This document shows, piece after piece, positions 1 to 9,507 of a DNA stretch of 64,000 bases. The stretch lies in NCBI RefSeq assembly GCF_014197145.1, contig NZ_JACIEZ010000003.1, positions 62,001 through 126,000 on the forward strand, written 5' to 3'. The first letter of the stretch is position 1; every line of letters starts with the position of its first letter. A program made the translations under genes and the position numbers. The notes beneath the pieces are model-generated. The model had not been told where the DNA came from. It saw only the letters and a list, made by a program, of their open reading frames with translations, and ran no database searches. Source of the DNA: Gellertiella hungarica. Lineage in GTDB: Bacteria > Pseudomonadota > Alphaproteobacteria > Rhizobiales > Rhizobiaceae.

Positions 1-1
1 C

Positions 2-58
2 TACCATCAGGTGAGCCAGTTCCGGGTGGACAAGAGCGGCTACGCCCGCGCGGCGTAA
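2..58 (+). CDS. 3' end of an unidentified gene (partial)
   Basis: Only the last 18 codons and a TAA stop are inside the window. The visible C-terminus ends in FRVDKSGYARAA. That is too little to name a family. Reality as a gene is supported by the strong hairpin terminator that starts about 33 bases after the stop, at 91-112. Confidence 0.45.
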   Translation, partial: YHQVSQFRVDKSGYARAA

Positions 59-90
59 CGGCTGCCGGCAACCTGACCGACAACAATGGA

Positions 91-112
91 AAAGCCGCCG
101 AAAGGCGGCTTT
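91..112. terminator. Bidirectional hairpin terminator
   Basis: AAAGCCGCC and GGCGGCTTT form a perfect 9-bp stem around a GAAA tetraloop, with T-rich flanks on both strands. It separates the plus-strand partial gene from the minus-strand gene that ends at 139, so it can serve both. Confidence 0.85.
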
Positions 113-138
113 CTCGCGTGGGGCAGCCGGCGGGAGGG

Positions 139-1026
139 CTACTGGATCGACGTCGCCTGTTCGGGCTTCGTCAGATCGATGCCATCGTCCTTTTCCGCGA
201 GGAAGGAGGGGCCGATCTTGCGGACCTTCGGGTCGTCGGGATTGTAGTCGCGATCCGGCAAGGCCGCTGCCGGCTGTTCCGGTGCCGGAACCGGCTGTGT
301 CTTCAGCGTGTCGATCGAGCCCCTGCTTTCGATGAGGTCCTGGCCTTCCAGCTTCGGAAGCGTGACGGACGCCATCTTGCCGTCTTCGATTTCCGGCGTG
401 TCGCCCGGGCGGATCTCGATCATGCCATAGGGGTCCGGAGTGCCGTAGTCGGCTTCCGCATTGTCGCCAAGGATGGTGGCGAGGTCCTGGCGCGTCGCGC
501 CGCCCTCGGCAGAGGCTGCCTTGTCCTGCGTCTCCATGGATACGGGTTCCACGAAAGACGCCTGGCGGCTGCCGCTGCCGATGATTTCCACATCGCGCTG
601 GCTGCCCTGGATATCGCATCCGGCCCGGCGCATTTCCCGAAGGATGGCAGGCAGCATGCCCGTTCCGTCGTCGACTGCCTGGCTCAGCACCGGCTGAAGC
701 TCCTGGAACTGCTGCTTGCGCGCACGCACATCGGCCAGCTCTTCCCCGAGTGCCGAGCAGATCTGCTCGTTTTCGTCGCCGAGGACGATGACGCTGTTGC
801 TGGGACACTGCAGCCGGCGCATGTCGCGCCGGATGGCGATTTCGGCCCGGTTGAGGCGAAACAGCGATTCCGACTTGTAATGCGCGGATGTGCTGGATCC
901 GATGATCTCAGGCATCTGGTTCAGCCGTGCGGCCAGCCGGTCGCAGAGGCTTGCGCTTTCTGCATTGCCGCCGGCCAGCGCCAGCGACGGCAGGACGATG
1001 AGAGCGGTCAACAGCGATCTGGGCAC
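139..1026 (-). CDS. Secreted protein of unknown function
   Basis: I do not recognise a named family. The chosen GTG start at 1026 has a GGAGGA ribosome site 7 bases upstream; an in-frame ATG 45 bases further upstream lacks one. From this GTG the protein is 295 residues. It opens with a typical signal peptide (PRSLLTALIVLPSLALA) and cleavage is expected after Ala. A Cys-containing helical region follows, with Cys in SLCDRL, RLQCPS, EQICSAL and RAGCDI. The second half is acidic and low in complexity, rich in Pro, Asp and Glu, and probably disordered. The four Cys suggest disulfides in the periplasm, which is inference. It is transcribed in the same direction as the malic enzyme but 256 bases downstream of it, so it is probably a separate unit. 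Confidence 0.7.
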   Translation of the reverse strand: MPRSLLTALIVLPSLALAGGNAESASLCDRLAARLNQMPEIIGSSTSAHYKSESLFRLNRAEIAIRRDMRRLQCPSNSVIVLGDENEQICSALGEELADVRARKQQFQELQPVLSQAVDDGTGMLPAILREMRRAGCDIQGSQRDVEIIGSGSRQASFVEPVSMETQDKAASAEGGATRQDLATILGDNAEADYGTPDPYGMIEIRPGDTPEIEDGKMASVTLPKLEGQDLIESRGSIDTLKTQPVPAPEQPAAALPDRDYNPDDPKVRKIGPSFLAEKDDGIDLTKPEQATSIQ

Positions 1027-1212
1027 GGCGGGTCCTCCATGCAGGCATGGTGTAAGAGGTTGAGCTTCCAAGCGGAATAGCTAAGCGAGGCCTTCGTAAA
1101 ATACCGAAGGGCACCAAAAGGTTCCGGTCCTGGAGATCGAGGCCACAATGCCGCTGCTCAGAGATGGATGCAAATCCTCTCTGATGTTTACCTTAACGGG
1201 CAGGCACGCCGT

Positions 1213-1247
1213 CCACAGGCTGCCTTACTGAACGTAAGGGCCTGTGG
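1213..1247. repeat. Large interrupted inverted repeat between genes
   Basis: CCACAGG and CCTGTGG (outer arms) and CCTTAC and GTAAGG (inner arms) make a two-part hairpin of 13 base pairs around TGAAC. There is no T-run on either side, so it is not a classical intrinsic terminator. It lies 36 bases after the malic enzyme stop (minus strand) and could act as a 3'-end stabilising or Rho-linked structure. Confidence 0.5.
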
Positions 1248-1282
1248 CGCCAACAAGGTAACGTAACGTGAGGTTGTCCCGC

Positions 1283-3607
1283 TCAGGCGGGGTGAGAGGC
1301 TTCCACGACGGCCAGAGCCGCCATGTTGACCACACCGCGCGAGGTCACGGAGGGGGCGAGGATATGGGCGGGAAGCGCGGTGCCGAGGAGGATGGGGCCC
1401 ACATGCAGGCCGTCCGTCATCGCGCGCACGACGCCCATGGTGATGTTTGCCGCGTCGAGATTGGGGAACACCAGCAGGTTCGCCTCTCCCGACAGGGTGG
1501 TGGCCGGCATCACCTTCTGGCGGAGCATCTCGGAAATCGCGGATTCGCCGTGCATTTCCCCGTCAACCTCGAGCTCCGGCGCCTGCTCGCGCACGAGCTG
1601 CAACGCCTCGCGCATCTTGCGCGCGCTCTCGGAATCGCGGGAGCCGAAATTGGAGTGGGAGACCAGCGCCGCCTTCGGCGTGATCCCGAAGCGGCGCACG
1701 GCTGCGGCGGCGAGCACCGTCATCGAGGCGATCTCCTGCGCGCTCGGCTGGAAGGTGACGTAGGTGTCGGTCATGAAGGTCGCGCCACGCTGGGAGACGA
1801 GCAGGCTGAGGCCCGCGAAATCCAGCACGCCCTCGCGCTTGCCGATGATCTGGCGCACGTCGCGCAGGTGTTTCTCGTAGCGCCCTTCGAGGCCGCAGAT
1901 CAGGGCGTCCGCTTCGCCGCGGCGAACGGCGAGCGCGCCGATAACCGTGGTGTTGGTGCGCACGATGGTGCGCGCTGCTTCCGGGATGACCCCGCGCCTT
2001 CCGACGAGGGCAAGATAATCGTCCACATAGTCACGATAGCGGGGATCGCCCTGCGGGTTCACCACCTCGAAATCGACATTCGGGCGAATGCGCAGGCCGT
2101 AGCGCTTCAGGCGGCTTTCGAGGATTTCCGGACGGCCGATGAGGATCGGCGTCGCGATCTTTTCCTCGAGCAGAACCTGTGCCGCGCGCAGCACGCGCTC
2201 GTCTTCGCCTTCGGAGAAGATGACCCGCTTCTTCTCCGCCACCTTTGCGGCCGTGAAGATCGGCTTCATCACGAAGCCCGAGCGGAAGACGAAGCGGTTC
2301 AGCTTGTCGAGATAGGCGTCGAAATCGGTGATCGGGCGGGCGGCCACGCCGCTTTCCGCGGCGGCGCGCGCCACGGCCGGCGCGATGCGCAGGATGAGCC
2401 GCGGATCGAAGGGCGAGGGGATCAGGTAATCCGGTCCGAAGACCGGCGTTTCGCCCGAGAGCGCCCTTGCGGCCACTTCCGAAACTTCCTCGCGGGCGAG
2501 CGCGGCAATCGCACGCACCGCGGCCATCTTCATCTCCTCGTTGATGGTGCTGGCGCCGCAATCGAGCGCCCCGCGGAAGATGTAGGGGAAGCAGAGTACG
2601 TTGTTGACCTGATTGGGAAAATCGGAACGGCCGGTGCAGATCATCGCGTCCGGACGCGCCTCGCGCGCAAGCGCCGGCATGATTTCCGGAACCGGGTTGG
2701 CAAGCGCCATGATCAGCGGCTTCTCCGCCATGCGGGCCAGCAGCTCGGGCTTCAGCACCCCGGCGGCGGAAAGGCCGAGGAACACGTCGGCACCGTCGAT
2801 TGTCTCGTTGAGCGAGCGCTTGTCGGTCTCCTGCGCGTAGATGGCCTTCCATTCGTCCATCAGCTCGGTGCGGCCCTTGTAGACGAGGCCTTCGATGTCG
2901 TGGACCCAGATGTTTTCCCGCTTCACCCCCAGCAGGCAGAGGAGGTTGAGACAGGCGAGCGCCGCCGCGCCGGCACCGGAGGCGACGATCTTGACGCTCG
3001 ACAGCGACTTGCCGGAGAGCTCCATGGCATTCAGCACGGCGGCTGCCACGATGATGGCTGTGCCGTGCTGGTCGTCGTGGAAGACCGGGATGTTCATCCT
3101 CGCGCGGAGCTGACGCTCCACCTCGAAGCATTCCGGCGCCTTGATGTCCTCGAGATTGATGCCGCCGAAGGTGGGCTCCAGCGCGGAGACGGTGCTGACC
3201 ATCTCCTCGACCGTCGGCGCATCGATCTCGATGTCGAAGACGTCGATGCCGGCGAACTTCTTGAAGAGCACCGCCTTGCCTTCCATGACGGGCTTGGAGG
3301 CGAGGGGGCCGATATTACCCAGCCCGAGAACGGCGGTGCCGTTCGAGATGACGGCGACGAGATTGCCGCGGGCGGTGTAGTCGGCAGCCTGTTCGGGATT
3401 GTCGCGGATGGCGAGGCAGGGAGCGGCAACGCCCGGCGAATAGGCAAGAGCGAGGTCGCGCTGGTTTCCGAGAGGCTTGGTGGCCTGGATCTCCAGCTTA
3501 CCGGGGCCGGGATAGCGGTGATAGAAGAGCGCCTGTTCGTCGAGATCGGCCCGTGCGGCCGCCTCGTTCAGTTTACCGCCGATCTTGTCGTTGCCCCCGG
3601 ACGCCAT
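1283..3607 (-). CDS. maeB: Malic enzyme with C-terminal phosphotransacetylase-like domain
   Basis: It oxidatively decarboxylates malate to pyruvate, feeding acetyl-CoA supply during growth on C4 acids. The start ATG at 3607 is chosen because GGAGA lies 9 bases upstream; from it the protein is 774 residues, the usual length for the rhizobial DME/TME enzymes. The N-terminal malic domain carries YSPGVAAPC and [13 protein letters not shown]. The nucleotide-binding domain has [16 protein letters not shown]. From about residue 440 the protein becomes a phosphate acetyl/butyryl-transferase-like domain ([31 protein letters not shown]), known in this family as regulatory. Overall similarity to S. meliloti Dme, as I remember it, is very high. 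Whether it prefers NAD+ (Dme) or NADP+ (Tme) cannot be settled by eye. It is divergent from the phosphoesterase gene at 3814. Confidence 0.93.
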   Translation of the reverse strand: MASGGNDKIGGKLNEAAARADLDEQALFYHRYPGPGKLEIQATKPLGNQRDLALAYSPGVAAPCLAIRDNPEQAADYTARGNLVAVISNGTAVLGLGNIGPLASKPVMEGKAVLFKKFAGIDVFDIEIDAPTVEEMVSTVSALEPTFGGINLEDIKAPECFEVERQLRARMNIPVFHDDQHGTAIIVAAAVLNAMELSGKSLSSVKIVASGAGAAALACLNLLCLLGVKRENIWVHDIEGLVYKGRTELMDEWKAIYAQETDKRSLNETIDGADVFLGLSAAGVLKPELLARMAEKPLIMALANPVPEIMPALAREARPDAMICTGRSDFPNQVNNVLCFPYIFRGALDCGASTINEEMKMAAVRAIAALAREEVSEVAARALSGETPVFGPDYLIPSPFDPRLILRIAPAVARAAAESGVAARPITDFDAYLDKLNRFVFRSGFVMKPIFTAAKVAEKKRVIFSEGEDERVLRAAQVLLEEKIATPILIGRPEILESRLKRYGLRIRPNVDFEVVNPQGDPRYRDYVDDYLALVGRRGVIPEAARTIVRTNTTVIGALAVRRGEADALICGLEGRYEKHLRDVRQIIGKREGVLDFAGLSLLVSQRGATFMTDTYVTFQPSAQEIASMTVLAAAAVRRFGITPKAALVSHSNFGSRDSESARKMREALQLVREQAPELEVDGEMHGESAISEMLRQKVMPATTLSGEANLLVFPNLDAANITMGVVRAMTDGLHVGPILLGTALPAHILAPSVTSRGVVNMAALAVVEASHPA

Positions 3608-3813
3608 TGAACGATTCTCCATCTTCGTGCCGCAAACAGAATGTCCGGAATAGGACAGGAAAGCCGGCGGAAACAAGGCCCGATACGGAAAATGGCGTTC
3701 GTTTCGCCTCAGACTTTCGCGAATGATGCCGCTTTTCGCACCTCGCTCTCTCCACAGCACCTGTCACAAGGCTGAAACAGGAGTCTGTTTTTAACGGGTT
3801 ACCCGATCTTTCC

Positions 3814-4644
3814 ATGAAGAGAGAGCCGCCCGTGACCGAGGATCTCGAAACCCGCCGCTTCCGCACCCTGTTCATCTCCGACGTTCATCTGGGATCGAAG
3901 GCCGCGAAAACGGCCTTCCTCCTGGATTTCCTGCGCCATCACGACGCCGGGACGATCTTCCTCGTCGGCGACATCGTCGATGGCTGGCGGCTCAAGCGCA
4001 GCTGGTACTGGCCCCAGGAATGCAATGACGTGGTGCAGAAGCTGCTGCGCAAGGCGCGCAAGGGCACGCGGATCGTTTACATCCCCGGCAATCACGACGA
4101 GTTCCTGCGCTCCTTTCCCGGCCGCCATTTCGGCGGCATCGAGGTTGCCGACCGGGCCTTCCACGAAACGGCCGACGGCCGCAGATATCTCGTCATGCAT
4201 GGCGACGAGTTCGACGTCGTGGTGCGCAATGCCCGCATGGTCGCCTATCTCGGCGACTGGGCCTATGACATCGCCATGCACATCAACCAGGCGCTCGCCG
4301 CCATCCGCCGGCTGTGCGGCCTGCCTTACTGGTCCTTTTCCGCATGGGCGAAGCAGCAGGTGAAAAGCGCCGTGAACTTCATCGGCGAGTTCCAGACGGT
4401 GCTTGCCGACGAGGCGCGGCGCAACGATGCCCATGGGGTGATCTGCGGGCACATCCACCATGCCATCATGACCGACATCGACGGCATCCACTATGTCAAC
4501 ACCGGTGACTGGGTGGAAAGCTGCACCGCCATCGCAGAGCATGAGGACGGGCGCTTGGAGCTGATCACCTGGAGCCAGGTTCTGGATGCGGCCCGTCCGC
4601 CGGAGAAGCCCCTTCTCAGGATCGCTCCGCCCGCGGCTGCGTGA
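3814..4644 (+). CDS. LpxH-like metallophosphoesterase (UDP-2,3-diacylglucosamine diphosphatase type)
   Basis: This is a calcineurin-like phosphoesterase of the UDP-2,3-diacylglucosamine pyrophosphatase group, which would split UDP-diacylglucosamine to lipid X in lipid A synthesis at the inner face of the inner membrane. The five metal-site motifs appear in order: ISDVHLGS near residue 25, VGDIVDGW near 51, GNHDE near 91, MHGDEFD near 128 and GHIHH near 212. Length (276) is near the family norm. The ATG at 3814 has no clear ribosome site; a GTG at 3832 has GAGAGA about 6 bases upstream and may be the true start. Many alphaproteobacteria use LpxI for this step, so a role on a related nucleotide-lipid substrate is possible. 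Confidence 0.85.
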   Translation: MKREPPVTEDLETRRFRTLFISDVHLGSKAAKTAFLLDFLRHHDAGTIFLVGDIVDGWRLKRSWYWPQECNDVVQKLLRKARKGTRIVYIPGNHDEFLRSFPGRHFGGIEVADRAFHETADGRRYLVMHGDEFDVVVRNARMVAYLGDWAYDIAMHINQALAAIRRLCGLPYWSFSAWAKQQVKSAVNFIGEFQTVLADEARRNDAHGVICGHIHHAIMTDIDGIHYVNTGDWVESCTAIAEHEDGRLELITWSQVLDAARPPEKPLLRIAPPAAA

Positions 4645-4656
4645 GCTGCCCGACTT

Positions 4657-4672
4657 ACCCGATTTTTCGGGT
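4657..4672. repeat. Small hairpin after the phosphoesterase gene
   Basis: ACCCGA and TCGGGT pair around TTTT, with GCTGC at 4645-4649 and GCAGC at 4674-4678 able to extend the stem. There is no T-tract after it. The arm sequence TTACCCGAT (4655-4663) also occurs just before the same gene at 3799-3807. Confidence 0.4.
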
Positions 4673-4792
4673 AGCAGCCGCAACGAAAGGCCGCGCTTTT
4701 CAACCGATCGAGAATTGAAGCTTTTTCCCGGCCTGCTAATGTACGGCGAATCACGGCGCATTCCTCCCGTTCCGCGCCGCATCAGGCCCGTC

Positions 4793-5989
4793 ATGTCCGC
4801 TCATACCCTTCATCCAGAGGCGCCGCCGCCCTGGTATCGCACGCGCAGTTCGCTCGTCTTCTGTTCTCCGATGATCGTCAACGGCATGGCGTTGCCGTTC
4901 TTTTCCGTCTACCTGAAAAGCCTCGGCTTTTCGGATTACGAGATCGGCGTGATCCAGGGCGTGCCCCTGATCGTGCGCGTGCTCGTGATGCCGGTTGCAG
5001 CGATGATCGCGGACCGGCTGCCGGACCGCGCCTGGGTGCTGATCGCTTCGGCGCTGCTGTCGCTGGCAACGGCGCTGGGGCTGTTCGGTGCCGCGGGCTT
5101 CCTGCCGGTCCTTCTTCTCTACACGCTTCAGGGGGCCGTCTATTCGCCCTATGTGCCGGTTGCCGAGTCGCTCTTCCTGACCGGCGTGCGCCGCTGGGGC
5201 TACGATTACGGCAGCATGCGTCTCTGGGGTTCGGTGGCCTTCATCTTCAGCACGCTCGCAGGCGGCTATGCCATCCAGGCCTGGGGCGGCGGCGTCGTGC
5301 TCTACGGCATGGTCTTCGGCTTCTTCCTGATGGTGATGATGGGGCTCGCCGCGCCGCGCACCGGGCGGTCCGAACGGCCGAAATCCGATGTGCGGCCGGC
5401 GCCGCGCACCCTGCGGCGCATCGATCTGCAGCTTGCGATGATCGGGGTTTCCGTGGTGCAGTCGAGCCACGCCATCCTCTATACCTTCGCCTCCATCCAC
5501 TGGATCCAGCTCGGCTTTACCGGCTCCAGCATCGCCTTCCTCTGGGCGACGGGGGTGCTGGCGGAAATCCTCACCTTCGTCTTCTCCAAGAGGCTCTACG
5601 TCCGCTTTTCCGCATGGACGCTGATGGGGATCGGCGCTTCTGCCGCGCTGGTGCGATGGGTGCTCTTTCCGCTGCCGGAGGATTATGTCTCCTTCCTGTT
5701 CCTGCAGAGCATGCACGCGCTTACCTTCGGCTTCTGCCATATCGGTATCCAGCGCCTGATCGTGGAGACCGTGGGTGGCGAGCAGGAAGCCTCCGCCCAG
5801 GGGACGTACTACTTCTACAATGGCTCGTTCCTTGCGGTCGTGACCTTCGTCTCCGGCTATCTCAACGTGGCCTTCGGGGTGCATGCCTACACGATCATGG
5901 CCTTCGTGGTGCTCGCGGGCGTCGCCATTGCCGCCTTCGGCCGGGCTCGCCGACCGGCAGCGGCGGGCATTCCGGCAACAGGCGGATGA
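4793..5989 (+). CDS. MFS transporter, HcaT/MFS_1-like
   Basis: It is an inner-membrane transporter of about 398 residues with around 12 hydrophobic segments. The opening segment, SLVFCSPMIVNGMALPFFSV, is followed by YLKSLGFSDYEIGVI and the loop ADRLPDRAWV, a pattern typical of the MFS_1-like branch that includes the 3-phenylpropionate transporter HcaT and nucleoside symporters. The substrate is not readable from sequence. The reading frame is open back to 4586, overlapping the previous gene. I chose ATG 4793 because it directly precedes the first helix; ATG 4739 is an alternative and neither has a strong ribosome site. It sits 148 bases after the phosphoesterase gene and 106 bases before the Mla operon. 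Confidence 0.85.
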   Translation: MSAHTLHPEAPPPWYRTRSSLVFCSPMIVNGMALPFFSVYLKSLGFSDYEIGVIQGVPLIVRVLVMPVAAMIADRLPDRAWVLIASALLSLATALGLFGAAGFLPVLLLYTLQGAVYSPYVPVAESLFLTGVRRWGYDYGSMRLWGSVAFIFSTLAGGYAIQAWGGGVVLYGMVFGFFLMVMMGLAAPRTGRSERPKSDVRPAPRTLRRIDLQLAMIGVSVVQSSHAILYTFASIHWIQLGFTGSSIAFLWATGVLAEILTFVFSKRLYVRFSAWTLMGIGASAALVRWVLFPLPEDYVSFLFLQSMHALTFGFCHIGIQRLIVETVGGEQEASAQGTYYFYNGSFLAVVTFVSGYLNVAFGVHAYTIMAFVVLAGVAIAAFGRARRPAAAGIPATGG

Positions 5990-6095
5990 AGAGCATCGAT
6001 TATTTCCGGGCCTACCGTGAAATAGCAGGACGCTACGGACATTAACCTATGGTAAACCCTCAAGCTGTGATTCAGCGTCAAGAGTAATCCGCAAG

Positions 6096-7250
6096 GTGAA
6101 CAGTACCGCCTTACCCGCCGCCTCCTTGACCACCCAGCCCCTCGACGGGGGCATGGGCGAGCGGATCGTCCTGTCCGGCGCATGGCGCAACACCAGCCTG
6201 CCGCCCGTTCTCGGCGCGGTGGACGAGCTCGGCCAGAGAGCGGGCGGCCAGCGCCTCGAACTCGATTTCACCGACGTCGACCAGATCGACACCAGCGGCG
6301 CATGGGTGCTGAAACAGATGATGGTTTCGGCCGCCGACCGCGGCTGCGAAGTCCGCACCCGCGGCATGACGCCGGCCATGAAGGAGCTGATCGGCGCGCT
6401 GCCGGACCGGCTCGAGGCTGTCCGCGCCAGCGCCGGTGCCAAACGGACCCTCTTCCAGCGCCTCTTCGAGCCGATCGGCCGGACGGTCTACGATTTCTGG
6501 GAAGACAGCATCTCCGCCATGAACATCCTCGGCGCGGCGGTGCGGGGGGCCCAGCTCAAGTTCGGGCGGCACAGCGGGCTTTCTCCGGCAGCCGTCGTCA
6601 ACCAGATGGACAACATGGGCGTGCGCGCCGTGCCCATCATCATGCTGATGTCCTTCCTCATCGGCGCCATCATCGCCCAGCAGGGCGCATTCCAGCTGCG
6701 TTACTTCGGTGCCGAGATCTTCGTCGTCGATCTCGTCGGCATCCTGCAGCTGCGCGAGGTGGGCGTGCTTCTGACCGCGATCATGATCGCCGGCCGCTCG
6801 GGCAGCGCCATCACCGCCGAAATCGGTTCGATGAAGATGCGCGAGGAGGTGGATGCGCTGCTGGTCATGGGTCTCAACCCGGTCGGCGTGCTGATCTTTC
6901 CGCGTCTTGCTGCGCTTGCCGTGGTGCTGCCGCTGCTGACGATCGTGGCGAATTTTGCCGCCCTTTTCGGCGCCGCGGTGGTGGCCTTCACCTATTCCGG
7001 CATCACCTTCGAGGTCTTCCTGACGCGTCTTCACCAGGCGGTGGCCTTCTCGACCATCATCGCCGGCATGGTCAAGGCGCCCTTCATGGCGCTCGTGATC
7101 GGCGTGGTGGCGGCGGTGGAAGGGCTCAAGGTCGGCGGCAGCGCCGAAAGCCTTGGAAAGCAGGTAACCGCATCGGTCGTGAAGTCCATCTTCGTCGTCA
7201 TCCTCATGGACGGGCTTTTCGCCATGTTCTACGCTTCGATAGGGTTCTGA
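6096..7250 (+). CDS. mlaE: Mla-type ABC transporter permease with fused STAS domain
   Basis: This is the membrane permease of an Mla/Mce phospholipid transport system that moves lipids between inner and outer membrane. Residues about 20-110 form a STAS domain (LDFTDVDQIDTSGAWVLKQM), the role that free MlaB plays in E. coli. The MlaE permease follows, with motifs such as VPIIMLMSFLIGAIIAQQ, MIAGRSGSAITAEIGSM and EEVDALLVMGLNPV. The start is a GTG with a weak ribosome site; ATG 6153 is possible. It is the first gene of a tight operon, with mlaF starting 3 bases after its stop. Length (384) fits the STAS-fused alphaproteobacterial form. Confidence 0.93.
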   Translation: MNSTALPAASLTTQPLDGGMGERIVLSGAWRNTSLPPVLGAVDELGQRAGGQRLELDFTDVDQIDTSGAWVLKQMMVSAADRGCEVRTRGMTPAMKELIGALPDRLEAVRASAGAKRTLFQRLFEPIGRTVYDFWEDSISAMNILGAAVRGAQLKFGRHSGLSPAAVVNQMDNMGVRAVPIIMLMSFLIGAIIAQQGAFQLRYFGAEIFVVDLVGILQLREVGVLLTAIMIAGRSGSAITAEIGSMKMREEVDALLVMGLNPVGVLIFPRLAALAVVLPLLTIVANFAALFGAAVVAFTYSGITFEVFLTRLHQAVAFSTIIAGMVKAPFMALVIGVVAAVEGLKVGGSAESLGKQVTASVVKSIFVVILMDGLFAMFYASIGF

Positions 7251-7253
7251 CGG

Positions 7254-8057
7254 ATGGACATGCAGAAGGGCACCCCGCAGGATCACGAGATAGTTCTCTC
7301 CGTAGAGGACCTCACGGTCGGGTTCGGATCGAAAGTCATCCTCGACCAGCTCAGCCTGGACGTTCGGCGCGGGGAGATCCTCGGCTTCGTCGGCGCGTCC
7401 GGCACGGGCAAGTCGGTGCTGATGCGGACGGTGCTGCGCCTTCTTCCCCGGCGCTCCGGCACGATCCGCATTCTCGGCCAGGATTATGACCAGCTCTCGG
7501 AAGCGGAGCGGACGGCACTGGACATGCGGCTCGGGGTGCTTTTTCAGCATGGCGCCCTATTTTCCTCCCTGACCGTGAAGGAAAACATCCAGCTGCCCAT
7601 GCGCGAATATCTCGACCTGCCGCAGAAACTGATGGACGAGCTTGCGCATCTGAAGATCGCGCTGACCGGCCTTGCGCCCGATGCGGCGGACAAGTACCCC
7701 TCCGAGCTTTCCGGCGGCATGATCAAGCGCGCGGCGCTTGCGCGCGCACTGGCGCTCGATCCGGATCTCGTCTTCCTCGACGAGCCGACCTCCGGTCTCG
7801 ACCCCATCGGGGCGGCGGAATTCGACGAACTCATCGCCCAGCTCAGGGATACTCTGGGTCTCACGGTCTACATGGTCACCCACGACCTCGACAGCCTGTT
7901 TTCCGTCTGTGACCGTATTGCCGTGCTCGGCAAGAAGCGGGTATTGGTGGAAGGCACGGTCGAGGACATGCTGGCCTTCGACGATCCCTGGGTGCAATCC
8001 TATTTTCGCGGCAAGCGGGCCCGCTCCATCGTGAGGACCGAAGATGCCCGGCCATGA
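7254..8057 (+). CDS. mlaF: Mla-type ABC transporter ATP-binding protein
   Basis: This cytoplasmic ATPase energises the Mla lipid transporter. Walker A GASGTGKS is at residues 47-54, the Q-loop is FQHGALF near 98, the signature LSGGM is at 152-156, Walker B LVFLDEP is at 172-178, and the switch histidine is in VTHDLDS. The KYPSELSGGMIKRAALARA stretch is characteristic of the MlaF branch. It lies between mlaE (3-base gap) and mlaD (71-base gap), all on the plus strand. A second ATG six bases inside the gene is an alternative start. Confidence 0.95.
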   Translation: MDMQKGTPQDHEIVLSVEDLTVGFGSKVILDQLSLDVRRGEILGFVGASGTGKSVLMRTVLRLLPRRSGTIRILGQDYDQLSEAERTALDMRLGVLFQHGALFSSLTVKENIQLPMREYLDLPQKLMDELAHLKIALTGLAPDAADKYPSELSGGMIKRAALARALALDPDLVFLDEPTSGLDPIGAAEFDELIAQLRDTLGLTVYMVTHDLDSLFSVCDRIAVLGKKRVLVEGTVEDMLAFDDPWVQSYFRGKRARSIVRTEDARP

Positions 8058-8128
8058 CATGCTGATGATGGAAAACGGAACGTCCGCGCGTTCTTCCCGC
8101 GCCGCTCCCGGAAAGTGTTGATCGATCC

Positions 8129-9499
8129 ATGGAAACCAAAGCCAATTACGCCATTGTCGGACTGTTTGCGGTGATCGTCATCGCAGCGGCCTTCGGCTTC
8201 ATCTACTGGATGGCGCAGTACGGGCGCGGCGGCCCCATGGACGAGCTGGTCATCCGCATTCCCGGCTCTGCCAACGGCCTGTCGGTCGGTTCGCCGGTGC
8301 GCTTCAACGGCATCTCCATCGGCACGGTGCGCAGCCTCGCCATCGATGCGGAGGATCCGCAGTTTTCCGTCGCCTTCACCGAAGTGAGTGCCGATGCGCC
8401 GATCTATCGATCGACCAAGGCCATTCTCGAAATCCAGGGCCTGACGGGCGCCGCCTATATCGAGCTTTCCGGCGGCAGCACCGGCGAGGAGAACCTGCTG
8501 AAGGAAGCCCGCAAGAAGGGCGAGCGCGCGGTGCTGCTCGCGGATCAGTCGAGCGTGACCAACCTGCTCGCCACCGCGGACAAGATCCTCGGTCGGGCTG
8601 ACAAGGCAATCGGCGATATCCAGGGGTTCGTGGCGGACTCGCGCGAGCCGCTGACCAATACGGTGCGCAATGCGGAGACCTTCTCGAAGGCCCTGAGCGA
8701 CAATGCCGATGGCGTGGATGAATTCCTCGAAAGCGTCGGCACGCTGTCGAAGACGGTCACGAGCGTATCGGGCCGGCTGGACGCGACGCTGAAGGCCGCC
8801 GAAGATCTCGTGAAGGCGGTCGACGCCAAGAAGATAGACACGATCCTTGCCAATGCGGAGAAGGTCTCGAACGACCTCGCCTCTGCCTCCGGCGAGATCG
8901 AAACGACGGTCAAGAAGGTTCAGGAGACGGCCGACAGCTTCAAGCGTTTCGGCGACGGGGCCAACGAGACGCTTGCACGGGTCGACAAGCTGGTTGCCTC
9001 CATCGATCCTGCCAAGACAGGCAAGGCCGTGGACGACGTGTCCGCTGCCGCCGCCGATGCCCGCAAGGCCATCGCTTCCATCCGCGGCGTTACCGACGAT
9101 GTGGAACGCCGCCGCCAGGAGATCGACCAGATGGTCTCCGACATCACCAGCATGGCCAAGAAGCTCAACGCGGCATCGAACCGGGTGGACGGCATTCTGG
9201 CAAAGGTGGACGGCCTGGTCAGCTCGGATGACGGGCAATCGCTCTTTGCCGAGGCGCGCAAGACGGTGATCTCCTTCCGGGAGGTGGCGGAAAACCTCAA
9301 TGCCCGCATCGGGCCGATTGCCGACAATCTCTCCCGCTTCTCCAATTCCGGCTTGCGGGACGTGCAAACCCTGGTGGACGAAACGCGCCGCACGGTGCAG
9401 GATCTCAACCAGACGATTACAAACTTCGACCGTAACCCGCAAAGGCTGATCTTTGGCGGGGAGACGGTGAAACAGTATGACGGGCGTATCAGGCGGTGA
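8129..9499 (+). CDS. mlaD: MlaD/MCE-domain lipid-binding protein
   Basis: This is the periplasmic, membrane-anchored lipid-binding component of the Mla system. One N-terminal transmembrane anchor (YAIVGLFAVIVIAAAFGFIY, residues 7-26) precedes a single MCE domain (NGLSVGSPVRFNGISIGTV, LTGAAYIELSG). A long alpha-helical tail of about 320 residues follows, with heptad-like spacing (LLATADKILGRADKAIGDI and similar). At 456 residues it is much longer than E. coli MlaD (about 180) and resembles the long-tailed forms of alphaproteobacteria, whose coiled coil may bridge the periplasm. That last point is inference. The next gene starts at or just after its stop. Confidence 0.92.
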   Translation: METKANYAIVGLFAVIVIAAAFGFIYWMAQYGRGGPMDELVIRIPGSANGLSVGSPVRFNGISIGTVRSLAIDAEDPQFSVAFTEVSADAPIYRSTKAILEIQGLTGAAYIELSGGSTGEENLLKEARKKGERAVLLADQSSVTNLLATADKILGRADKAIGDIQGFVADSREPLTNTVRNAETFSKALSDNADGVDEFLESVGTLSKTVTSVSGRLDATLKAAEDLVKAVDAKKIDTILANAEKVSNDLASASGEIETTVKKVQETADSFKRFGDGANETLARVDKLVASIDPAKTGKAVDDVSAAAADARKAIASIRGVTDDVERRRQEIDQMVSDITSMAKKLNAASNRVDGILAKVDGLVSSDDGQSLFAEARKTVISFREVAENLNARIGPIADNLSRFSNSGLRDVQTLVDETRRTVQDLNQTITNFDRNPQRLIFGGETVKQYDGRIRR

Positions 9500-9507
9500 G
9501 GACCATG

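Noticed and set aside
1268-3610. A 780-codon plus-strand frame opposite the malic enzyme
   Set aside because: The minus strand encodes a full-length malic enzyme with all motifs; the plus frame has no recognisable domain.
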